Shown piece by piece: positions 47,301-58,400 of a stretch of 64,000 nucleotides of DNA. This DNA is from Caenorhabditis elegans. Lineage: Eukaryota; Nematoda; Chromadorea; Rhabditida; Rhabditidae. Every line of letters begins with the position of its first letter. Position 1 is the stretch's first letter. The stretch spans positions 10,102,501-10,166,500 of the forward strand of contig NC_003280.10 in the NCBI RefSeq assembly GCF_000002985.6, given 5' to 3'. The notes below the pieces were generated by a model, which saw only the letters and a program-made list of their open reading frames with translations, was not told where the DNA came from and did not search any database. A program made the position numbers and the translations under genes.

Positions 47301-49945
47301 ACAGTTTCATTAAATCTTTGTCTGAAAATTCAAGTTTAACAACAGCTTTGAGACTGTTTATATAGAACGAATAAAAGTGAAATTTTTGGTTTTTAAAACT
47401 TCCAAAACTTTTAGCCTACTTTTTATAAGAAACTAGACAGCCACAAACTTATGTTTTTGCAAGTTACTTGAATTTCTAGGGGTCATGCCACTACCTCCTG
47501 CTGTTTCAACTTCTTGTCTTCCAAAACTTTCAACACTTCCCCTCTCTTCCTGTCCCGTTTTTTCCCGCTTCCTAACTTGTCGTCAATCTTGTCATTCCTT
47601 AAATTGTGAACCACCGCTCAACTTCGCACATTTTCGCATACACGTAGCAATTAAGATAGGGGGAGAAGATTTGCGCACTTGATAGGTGCCTATTCAAATA
47701 GGTAGGTAGGAGGAGGAGAAAACGATCCAATAAATTCCATATTTTCGCGGCCAATTGATCAGGATGGGCACACGAGTGACTGGCGCGAGAGAAGATTGGG
47801 ATGCGCGAAAAAAAGCAAACACATGCATACGAACATAATACATATCCGCAATTTAACACATTAAAACTTTGACATTTGACATTTGACAATATGATTGTTA
47901 GGGATGTGGGTTACGGTATGTTGCGCAAGATCGTTAGTAGGTGTTGGTCAGCTTGCCTGGAAGGCAGGCAGGCATGACAGATCATTGTGAGCTTGTTTAT
48001 TATCAAGTTTTTACCGAGTCCGAGTTACCCTCTCTCCACCACAAACCTTGAACCAAAGTTTGAACTCGGCGGTGCGGTAACGTGATTTTTCAGAAATTTC
48101 CCGAATTTGTCAGAATACTTCCATGATTTTCCACATGTCTATATTTCTATTACATTCATAAGTAACAAAAATTAATATTTTCCAAAAATAGGTAGCCGTT
48201 GAAAACACAACGCAACGACTGATATTTAGGTATCAGAGACTGGAGTGATAAAGTTCCAGGTGAAAAAAGAAATGGAAACAAAAGTTTCTTCTTCCTGGAA
48301 TACGCTCAGAATACATTGCTCAATGGGAATATATTATAGCACTCCCCCGCGCCGTTCTTAATGAGCATTGGGAATTATAGAACGATATCGTTAAAAACTA
48401 CAGTATGCTTAAGGGAGAATTCATTTTTGAAAATCTTACTCTACTCGGCAAGTAGCTAAAGTTTTCTGCAGACTATTACCAGAAAGAGGACTAAGTGCGG
48501 TAGAAATCTGCTTTGATTTGACAAGAACGGATGAAAAATATTAATGAGATAAAAGATCAAGTTGAGCATCCTTGAAATCGACATTCTTCAAATTAGAACA
48601 TTGTATAGAAATAACCTTACCTTCCTTCCTTCCGTCACTATAAAATACTCCTGTGACAGAAACCGATTAGCGCACAGCTCATAAAACTTGGATGTGAGAA
48701 ACGACGGTGATGATGGAGTGATCCGTCAAAAAATGGAACGATAAAAACAAATTAATAGGGTCCATTCCACCACATGATATCTCTTTCTCAAGTACACAAA
48801 GGTGTCAAGTCTATAAATTAGAAGAGACACCCCCCCTCCCCCACCCGCAATAGGGTCTCTCCCGATCTTTATCGATTATTTTTAGAGAAGTGTGTCTATG
48901 CGAGAGGCCTACGACATGACTGAGACCACCCACTGTGGCGCAACATTATATATAGTAATTGGGCGACTCGACTGGCAGGCCGTAGTCTTTCTCTGTTAGA
49001 TACCTTACAATTGACTCATTGATTTCCGGATTTTGAGGGAAAATGCTTGATAGGCGGGGGTCTGATTTTGAATTTTTGAAATAGAACGTATGCGGAACTC
49101 AAATAATTTTCAGTCTCGAGGCAGGCGAGTCCGGAAGCCTTTCAGAAAGGCATTTCAGCATGCTCATTATTCATTAGAGCCTCCCTGGTATCAAATATAT
49201 TCTAGTTGCAATAGTTACTTCAACTTTTGACGTCGCATGCTATTGAAAATGTTTGTTATTTTAATTACGCCTGGAACATTTGCCCTTTCGATTTTCAACG
49301 GATGAAAAAAATGGCAGATGAAAAATATTAGTTCCACATTTCGAAAGTCTGTATAGAGAGAGGATGTATAGAGTTTGTTAATGAAAATTCAAAAATGCAT
49401 TCACGTACCCAAAAATGGTAGCTATGATAACCCCTTTCAAAAAAATAATTTTCAGACGAATGCAGCAAATCGTCATCGGATGACGAAGAGGGCTCTTCAC
49501 CATCAAACGACGCATCGTCTCGTCGAAATCGTACATCATTCACTGCCGAGCAACTAGATGTTCTTGAAAATGCGTTCCGCGCAGACACTTACCCACATGC
49601 CAACGCCAGAGAGAGCATTTCCAAGGAGACAGGGCTCAGCGAAGAGAAAATTATGACGTGGTTTTCGAATCGGCGAGCAAGATGTCGGAAAAATATGCCA
49701 ATGTATCAACAGTACAATGTTCAAGGTTTTGGATCATCTCCGCCGGTTAGTTAGAAATCGAAACTATATATTAGAAAACAAATTACTAAAACTTTGATTT
49801 TCAGTCCTACCCAACGCTGCTGCCTTCACCGATGATGTTCCTACCCTCCTACTCAACGAGTCCTCAATTGAATCCGTTATTCTTTCAACACATACTCCAA
49901 TCAAGTCCCCCATCAAGTCAATCATCTCCGCCATCATCAAGCTAA
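44348..49945 (+). CDS. pax-3: PAX-3, Pax3/7-class paired-homeodomain transcription factor
   Basis: Seven phase-consistent exons (44348-44389, 44820-44917, 44963-45059, 45758-45941, 46351-46425, 49456-49745, 49805-49945) give 308 aa. A full paired domain spans about residues 14-141 ([36 protein letters not shown]). The octapeptide YSIDSILG is at 155-162, a Groucho/TLE-binding eh1-type motif. The homeodomain runs from about 188 to 246, with Ser at recognition position 50 ([11 protein letters not shown]), as in Pax proteins. The C-terminus is Pro/Ser-rich. PD + octapeptide + HD is the Pax3/7 layout. It acts in the nucleus in epidermal and neural fate. The large intron 46426-49455 (3.0 kb) is a candidate enhancer region. 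Confidence 0.95.
45120..45260. repeat. Dispersed repeat in pax-3 intron 3
   Basis: This compact GC-rich segment (GGCGGGTCGCGCAGGTGCGACGCC preceded by AGTACCGTAATACTCAATTTT) looks like a common worm interspersed repeat. It can fold locally (GTCGCGCAGGTGCGAC). It is not coding. Confidence 0.5.
46426..49455. promoter_or_regulatory. Large pax-3 intron with dispersed GCCTAC/GGCAGG repeats
   Basis: The intron is ten times longer than usual for this organism. It carries several clusters of short GTAGGCA/TGCCTGCC repeats (about 47010-47055, 47245-47280, 47690-47710, 47950-47980) and a C-rich run (ACACCCCCCCTCCCCCACCC, about 48828-48847). I could not identify a nested gene. Confidence 0.4.
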
Positions 49946-49973
49946 ACGCTTTGAACTTATTTCTGAACTTTCA

Positions 49974-49979
49974 AATAAA
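49974..49979 (+). terminator. Poly(A) signal of pax-3
   Basis: AATAAA lies 29 nt after the pax-3 stop. Confidence 0.6.
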
Positions 49980-52911
49980 ACCTGTGATATTTGAAAGTCG
50001 ATCAGAAATTGATACACAAATTTAATTTGAAAGTCCAGAATTAATTTTAAAACATTACCTTAAGAATTCACCCATTCTTCCCAAAACTTATCTAAATCTC
50101 TTTGCCTTCCCTCTCATCAATTTGGTTTTAAATATTACGGTCATTGCACTAGTTCTTCGTGTTTTCTTCTTCTTCCCACTTGTATGAACTTGTCTGAAAA
50201 TCTGTGAAAACCTTTTTCCCTATTCCAGATGACGCTATTGTTCTTGAGCATTTGTACAAGTTTTGTGTGCTCTCTCAAGCATTTGATTTCCATCATCTCA
50301 TTCTCTCTCAAATTCCATATCTCATGAAGTAAAAAACACAAAAATAAATAAATATTCAGTTATTATTCCGGTCAACGATCACGAATGTTACAGAGATAAC
50401 TAATAGACTTCAAATTTATTCAGAAGGCGGGGAAATTAAAGTCAATTTTTGATTTTATTACTAGAGATCACAAAATTTTAAAACCAGAGAAATATACTAA
50501 AGTTTTTGGGACTTTACGCTTGGCTTATGCGTGCGCTTTGAAATGTTATATGTAATTAATTGCAAACTCAGATTGAACTCAAACTCAGATTCAGATCGAA
50601 ATTCAGGCCCACGGGCCTACCTCACAAAAAAACTTTATCAGAAGCTTGAAAGTTATCTTATTTATATTTTGTTTTCTTTTTTCTATCCATAATAATAATT
50701 TAATTTATATTCAAAACTTGATGATGTAACTACTACGCATCTAGATCATCAAATTCTACAAATTGTTTTTCAACTATAAACGGTTTTTGATGTTTGGGCG
50801 AAATAGTTTCTAATGTGCAGAGAAGATATTGAATGAAAAACAATTTCAGGGATCACCCAACGAGTAAGTGAGCAGATACGGGGAGATGCTCCAGAAGGAA
50901 GTGCAATTTTTGACCTACAAGTTGAAAGTCAACAAGATGAAACAAAAATAAGTTACGCGAATAGTGACGATACGGAACAAATTTTCAACTTTCTTTTTTT
51001 TCTTTTTTATTCACAGCAAACAAACAAAATATTTGGAACCATCCATTTTAATTCAATAAACAAACTTTGAATTAATCATGTCAGAATAGCAAATCATGTA
51101 CATTTAACATGACTTAAATTTCAAATCAAATGTTCTTTCCGGCGTCAGAATTTGAAACTTTCTTCGCAACCTACTGTATAATTCTGTGAGCAGGTGATCT
51201 TTGTTATGCGCGATTTCAGCAACGCTTCTTCTGATTTCTTGTATTTAGAATTTTTGGTACTGAAACATTAGAAATTTGTATAAGCGATTTGAAAACAATT
51301 ATTTTAAATTAGGACCACGTTTGGGAAGTTTAAAAAACTGGATTTGAGAGAAATTTAGTTTCATATAAACATTTTTTCCAATTTGTAAAACACAAAAGTT
51401 CCTTGAAATATTAAAAAAAATTAAATATGTGAAAATATGTTGGGTACACAATGTACAAAAAAATCTTTTAAACAACTAAATCTTCCTGAAAATCTCCAAG
51501 CGACAATTCTGAACTTCCGATCATGCATAACTTGAAAAACTGAACTTATTAACCTTTTCAGTTCTATCTTCTTTTGCTAAAGAGATCTCTAGAAATTGTA
51601 AAATTATACTTTCAGCTCAATGAGCACACTAATTTCGATCCTAGAACATATTTTTGAGGATAGAGTTCATCTGTCATTTATTTTCCATATTTAGCTCTTT
51701 TCCAGAGCATTCGGACATTTACACCGATTTGTCTTCTTCTCCTTATACACTCCGCCCCAATTTTTTCACTTCAAAATGACGTTGTCTCCTTTTGCTACAT
51801 CTTCTCTATAGAGTTTACATCCATTAATTTTTTGTCAAAACTTTGTCACCAAAGCTCCGCCTATTCGGCTCACAAAGCAGGTGGCAGGTTCTGTTAGCTG
51901 TGTCGTACGCAAGACTCTACGTAGAATATCGTTGTGAGGGTGTTGCAGCTATTCTTGGAGAACTTTACAGCATTTCACCTGCCTCTGTGGAGAAAAAATT
52001 TCGTGATATAAAAGAGCAAGAGCAGGTTGTAGGAGCACTTGTTATTTGTTGATATTCGTTTTGCTAAATATTTATCTGAATATTTTCTCAACTGTCACGT
52101 CTATTGAAGGTTCTGTTCCTCTCTCACTGATGTTCAGCCCCTTCAGACTTACGTTAAATTTTTTAAAGTCTCGGTTACGCTGAAAGTAATGGTTGAGACC
52201 AAAAGCTCTAGTTTGAAGCAGAAATTCAATCATCAATGTCTATAATAATTGTGATCAGTAGGAGAACACACGATCAACTAATTACTATTTAAAGCAGGAA
52301 TTGGTAGAGCTTTTGGTAACTGCATATTTGATTTGAAAATGCATAAACGATTCTAAAATTTCGACATGACGATAAGATAAAGATTATTTTCGATAGAAAA
52401 ACTTGCTATTAATCTTGAAATTAATGATGTTTTGGTAGCTTCCATATGTTCCTCGAAAATTCACACAAATATTCTAAACTCAGCTTGATCTTTTCAGTTC
52501 ATCTCGTCATTTCCTCCCCCAGCCCACACTTTACCGTAATCTCTTAAAGCATATTCGCATTTTTATGTCGTCGTATTACCGATTCTCTCCTATTATCTAG
52601 TTATTTTGAATCAAAAAGGATTAGGTTTTTCTTGACGAAATTTTATTCCAAATAGGTGGATTATACCTTCTACCCATTTACGGCTCAAAACTCATAAAAC
52701 TCGTATTTTCTGTTTTCGACTGTTTTCGACTCCGCCCTCTTTGTTCTTATTCCACCCACTTCCACTTCTTCTCATTTGCTTTGCCGGATGCTCACACAAT
52801 TATTTTATTTTTTTGCTTTCCTCCAAAATCTGATTCATAGACAAATACTTTTTGTTTTCTTTTCTGGAGCTGGAAGCAAAAATAGGAGACGTGTTTATTT
52901 TTTACTTTCAG
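49980..52911. other. 2.9-kb intergenic region with two coding-like islands
   Basis: No complete gene is supported. Two stretches look partly coding on the plus strand. At 50853-51000 there is an open frame after a good CAATTTCAG acceptor (ITQRVSEQIRGDAPEGSAIF). At 51846-52052 there is an open frame without ATG (VSYARLYVEYRCEGVAAILG, then VEKKFRDIKEQEQ). Neither joins to a start or to pax-3 in phase as far as I can see. Confidence 0.35.
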
Positions 52912-53758
52912 ATGCAATCACCCATGCTCGTGAGTCTGCTGATCTGCTTGGCCCTTGTCGCCGTCGCGTCGGCCATGCCTTTTTATGTAAGTGATCTGAT
53001 TTTATGATTGTTCTAGAAAGTGTGCGCACTTCAATATTTTTGGCTCGAGTCAAATCCTAACTTAATTGTAAGCACTTGAGCATGTTCGTAGAGAAAAACA
53101 TTACGGAAATGACCTAATAATGACGTCGCCATTTCGCTTTTCAGAGAAAAATATTCAAGGGTTCTAACTGCATTTTAATATTAAAAACTTATAAACTTAA
53201 ATAAAAAATTGGCTTTCAACCTGCTTCAATATGAACTTTTAACTTTGATCATACTTCTTCTCTTTTTCATTATAAAAATTAAATATTCATCACATTCCTA
53301 TTTTCCATACTCACAAAATATCACCTTTTAATTATTTTTTGACATTTTGAAGGCTAACAGCACAGGTGTTTATAATAATATTTCTACATTTTACAGGCTT
53401 CATCGAATGATGGAGACGTGGTGCGTCAGTTCCCTCAACAGGGAGTACTCGAGAATATGGTCAATGAGATAATGCGAGTACAGAGTGTCGAGCAGATGAA
53501 CAATCATCATGTAAGACGTCAGATATTCTCACGGAAATTTTGGTGATGATGGGATGGGAAAACTGTGATAATAAAAGGAAAGACGTCTACGAGCATTCAG
53601 TTATTTTTTTCGTCGTTTTTTTTGTTCGGATGTGTTCAATCATTTTAAGGTTCAGTTCAGAACTTATTATTTTTGCTTTTTAACGGGTCCTTCGGTTTCC
53701 CGAATAAACCGTTTTTGTGTTATCCATTTTGAAATTTCAGAACAAGCATGATAGGTAA
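52912..53758 (+). CDS. Small secreted peptide precursor, two alternative 3' ends
   Basis: Exon 1 (52912-52986) encodes a signal peptide (MLVSLLICLALVAVASA) directly after a TTTCAG site. Exon 2 starts at 53397. Read through, it ends with TGA at 53546, giving 74 aa with the C-terminus NNHHVRRQIFSRKFW. In this form RR could release a QIFSRKFW peptide, and AATAAA follows at 53570. Alternatively, a GTAAGA donor after 53510 splices to an ATTTCAG acceptor at 53740, adding NKHDR and a stop at 53758 (68 aa). Both are phase-consistent. The rest is short, hydrophilic and has no cysteine outside the signal peptide. The family is unknown; a neuropeptide-like role is inference. Confidence 0.6.
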
Positions 53759-55452
53759 ATTGTAAATACTCAAAGTCACAGGAATACACTTTATGTTTAC
53801 AATTAATTGGCAGATTTTAGTTTTCAAAAGATTTCAAGTTTGTTATTTAATAATTTTTAAATTAGTTTTAAGACAAAGACAAATTCAAATAATTCAAATA
53901 ATACAACAAAAAATTCAAAAAATTCAAATAATACAGAAAAAAAGTACATAAAACACCAGTACCTCTAAAAAATGTCAGCAACCGTATTTCTTCTAATAGT
54001 ATTTCATCCGACTACCTTACTTTGAGAGGTCATATCTTAATTTGTTTTGAAGGTTTCAGTAAATAATTAACTACAAAACTATAGAAAAAGAACTGAGAAA
54101 TATATGTTTAGTTGAAAATTTTTGAATAAAACAAACGACAACGGAGACATAGCCTTCAAAATTAAACAATGTGCGCAATACTAATAAAGTTGTATAATCA
54201 AACATTGTATAATCAAAAACCCTGAATATAAACTTTAAATTGATTCTCTGTAGGTACATGGCGTATGTTTCTGCCTAGTGTCTGCCTGCCTACCTACTCC
54301 CTTCTTTTCCGGGACTTTGGCAGTAGGCAGGGGTGCCTACGTAGAATGCTCATTAGTCTGTACTTCAAAATCTGAAAATAAACCTTTTAAAAGTAAATGT
54401 TATTCACAAGATTTTGGTCAATTGTATTTTAAAGGGTAGACATATAAACTTGTTGTTATTTTTTAGTTTTCAGTTCCCAGTTCAATTCCAAAATTGTATT
54501 ATCTAGTGCGCAAAATCTAATTTTGAATAAAAATTTCAAAAACAAACAAACACATCACAAATTTACATTTTGTACCAAAACTTTTACATTTTCATAGCAA
54601 AATATTATTTTTGTGAGTCAGGGTACACATAAAACACATCTTCTTAGAGCTCCAGACAGTAAATATCTGAAAAATTCAAAAACATAAATAATTAGTAGGC
54701 TATGCTATGTTTCATTCGAAATTATTTGAACACTGGAACTATAAATAGAAAAATGGCAACTGAAAAAATATTAGGTTTTCAAACAAGTTTGCATAACTCA
54801 ACACAATGGGAGAGGGTTTTTTAGTTTGTACTTTCCTTCTGGGTCGTTCAATTTTGAGCCACTCATTTGCTCTTCTAAGTTTCAGCTCATTTCTGTTGCA
54901 GTATTTCTTCCTGCCAACATCCACCCACTCATAGTCAGTAGACATCTATTTTCTTGTTCTCTTCCCAAGAACTCACTTTAACCTAATTTTTTAAGCATAT
55001 TTTCTACCAAAAATAGTCAATTTGTACCACAAAAACCTTTATGAAGGCGAAAATGAAAATGAAAACCAAAACATTTCTTCGAATGAAGTAGGTTGAGAGG
55101 AGAGAAATGCAAATCACAAAACATGAAAATAGGGGCCAAATTTCGATAAATAAGGGGAAATATCTCTTGGCATTATTATAGAATTTTTAATTATAATTTT
55201 TTCTGAAAACGATAATCTGACTGGAAATTGGCATTGTATATCACTAGGGTTTGTGTAGAAGAGATCATAGGGGTAGAAGCTTTCGTGGAAAGCAATTTGT
55301 GAAAACAAAATGAATTGAACTACAGTGCTAATTATGTCACAGTTTTTATCCGGGAGAGGGGCAAGATGGAGACGGGAGACTAGAATTTTAGAACATTTTA
55401 GGAGAAGTGAGATCTATGGTAGAAAATGGAGGTGAAAGAAATTGAGAACTTT
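53759..55452. other. Convergent AT-rich intergenic region
   Basis: A simple repeat of AATTCAAATAA/ATACAACAAA type lies at about 53880-53945. A GCCTGCCTACCTAC-type dispersed repeat lies at 54280-54350. It also contains the small minus-strand open frame listed separately. The left half of the daf-19 3' UTR should lie just below 55453. Confidence 0.4.
54739..54945 (-). CDS. Possible small basic protein (uncertain)
   Basis: An ATG-initiated frame of 68 aa lies on the minus strand. Residues 1-50 look coding by composition (TDYEWVDVGRKKYCNRNELK, then RRANEWLKIERPRRKVQTKK), with charged and aromatic residues unlike the surrounding AT-rich spacer. The last 18 residues are hydrophobic and may be intron: a TTTTTTCAG acceptor sits near the end. 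No family is recognised, and no upstream exon was found. Confidence 0.3.
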   Translation of the reverse strand: MSTDYEWVDVGRKKYCNRNELKLRRANEWLKIERPRRKVQTKKPSPIVLSYANLFENLIFFQLPFFYL

Positions 55453-58400
55453 TTACAGAAGACCTGCTTTCTCGAGGTCAAGGTCTTCGTCATTGTCATT
55501 GGCTACCACTATGTATTCCTGAGGGTTTGTAGTCAACGGCCAGTCCTTGTCGGCACGAATTACCGTGATGAGTTGTTGTTTTCCGGCCTGAAATAGATGT
55601 TCTTATAGATAATTCTTTATCTTGTGAATAAACTCACTTTAGCAATTTTCGACTCAATTAAATAATACATGTAATCATCGGCCAGCAACCTAATCAGAGT
55701 GAAAGATCCGAATGACATGGCTGATCGCAAAGTCAGATCCCGAATGATCATCGATGTGTAGAAACTCCAGTTGAGCAGAAATTGCTTTCCGACATTAGCA
55801 ATCACGTTTGCCGGTTTGTCGTGATACTTGGCGAGCACTTGATCCACAATACTTTCCAGCCACTCGGCCCATACCTCCATTGCACTCATCCGTTGAAGGT
55901 TATGCTTGAAGGCGTTGTTCACATGGTGCACCATGACACTATCGCAACCACAAATCCATCCGGCTTGCTGGTGGACTGTGTTGATATCAACTCGAATATA
56001 GTCTTGATACATCTGCTGAACTTGCTCTGGTTTCATCAAAACTCCACGAGAAGCGTGAGCCAAATGATTCAAAGAAGTGTATCGTTTGAGCCCTTGTTGC
56101 AAATACTTGATTGCCTGGATCTTCTTTTTTACGAAAAACTCTCCGAGATTTGCGAGCATCAGCGATTTCCTCAAGTACACATCAATATTTTTAGCAAATG
56201 TTCGGCACGTCTGGGTCATTCCTGTGGAGAGCTCCGAGAGCAAAACGTTTGGGATAAGAGTATCGACGATGGTTTGGTACAATGCAAGGTCCACTTCAAT
56301 AATGTAGTCTTGAACTTGATCGAGTGTACAAAGAGCACTAATGTGATCTCGATCAACTCCAAAGTTTCCGGACCAAAATTTGCTCCAAGTGTCTTCTACT
56401 GATGCAAAATCAATGTTTTTGATCAGAGCCAGAATTTCTCGGCACAAGATTTCGTAGATGTCAATCAAAGAGTTGAGCTCTTCCTCTCCGACGCCAAGTT
56501 TTCGGAATCTGAAAAAAATTCATTTTTTATTTTTATTCAAATATGTGGGTTCAAAAAAATGTACCCAATAGTAGCCATCAGTGCATCCTTATCCGGAAAC
56601 GGCACAATTGGAAGATCAATCTTTCCCATCGCGGCTTTATCACTTTCAGTTACTACATACGATACTACATTGTTGTTATGTAATGGAGCAGGTTGTTGCG
56701 TTGATGGTATGACTGAGTGGACGGGGGTATGCTGTATGGTTTGTTGAGCTGGAAGATCCATGCAAGGAGAGACGCTGCTGAAAATTTAAAATTAAAATTA
56801 AATAACATTTTCGATATACACTAACTCTCTGCAGGATGATGACGACGATGAGTTGTCCTTTCTCGCTCGTTTATCCGGAATCTCAACATCCATATATTTG
56901 ATTGCTGCCACCTGGTTTACCGTATCAGCATACGCATCTCTTTGCGGTAGCTGCATTGGCGGAGTGTATGTGTTTTGAATGATTTGAGGCTGTGGATGCT
57001 GCATGGAATGAAGCGTTGAGGAGTCCTTCAGACGGATGCCATAGTAGTGGTACTTCGAGTTGCCGCGGGTGCCCAGCCGTCGGGTCTTGAGGTTGTGGAA
57101 GACGGATCGGATGAGCTTTCCGAATGAGGCAGCGTTCACTGGATCCATTCGATGTTCAGCGCAATGCCTGAAAATAAATGGTATTACAGTTTAAGGTTAA
57201 AGAAAACCATAATTACAATTGGAATGAGACATGGAAATACTTACTTTTTGTAGTGATCGTAGAGTTCACATCTTGGCAGCGACCCTTCTCCAATCTCGTA
57301 ATTCTCGAAGAGCCAGTTCACCTGAAAACCAAGAACATACAGTGTGTGTTTTAACCAAACTCTTATATTCTACATATATGTATTCCCTAATTCATTAATA
57401 AACTCACATGAAGTTTTGAATCAGTAATCAGTCCGTCTAGCGACGAACCATCGAGCAATGTCATGAAGCTCAGTAACAGATAACCGCAGAGCACACTCTC
57501 ACATCTACACGCATATGCTTTTTAAGCGATGTCACACCAAATAAAAAAAAGAGAAGAAAAATTCCCCCTTCTTCGTCTTCTATCTCATTTTTCTCATCCT
57601 CTTTTCTCGGGATGAGAGGTAAACGAAGAGATGGATGATGAACACACGAAGATGGTGGTTGCTATTGGCAGCCAAGAAAAAGATGTCTTCGTGTTTGTTG
57701 CATAAATAATATGCCAGGAAATTCGAATGTGAAAAAAAATTAGTTGAAATAGTGGGCGGCGTTTGGTCCGTTCCACACAAAAAGAAAAGTAGCGAATAGC
57801 TAAAAAGAGTTCAGGTAAGGAAAAGGGTCCCCACTTCTGCTCAAAATTGCTCGACACAAAGCTTCCGGTCGTTATAACTCAGTTGAATGCACCAAGAACT
57901 TGGAGAGCTAGAAGCTTATTCTTTCTTCATAGCAGCATTTGGTTCTAGTATTTCTTGAAATGTCATCACATATCTATGTAACCATAACTCCACCTCTTTT
58001 GGCACTTTGAGTGATGAAAAGACAAATTTATTTATGTATTCTCTGAGATCCCGAGATCCCAGAAATTTGAGCGGGTTGCCTAGGTGACAAGTACTTTACG
58101 ATTATTCATTTTCTGGATATAGATAGAGTGAGTGATGAGGTGAGAGCCAGAAGTAAAAATAAGAAGATACAACATGTTTCGGCTTTCCCGAGCTCTCACA
58201 TCTTGAGCGGATTATCATACCTCCCATCATATTCTTTTTACTTATCCCTTACACCTCCTACTCCCCATTTTATTATTCTTTTGGTTTTATTCATACCGTT
58301 GCGGGGGAAGCTCGTTGATTGTTCGGCAAGTTGATCGAGTCTGCGTCGTCGATCGAGACCGGGGACTGTGGAGCAGGGACCAAATATGGTGCATTGTCTT

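Noticed and set aside
48826..48850. C-rich run considered as a structured or quadruplex element
   Set aside because: Single imperfect run (CCCCCCC TCCCCCACCC); too few spaced tracts to claim more than base bias.
55782..56402. 206-codon plus-strand frame
   Set aside because: Lies antisense to the large conserved daf-19 exon; no independent evidence.
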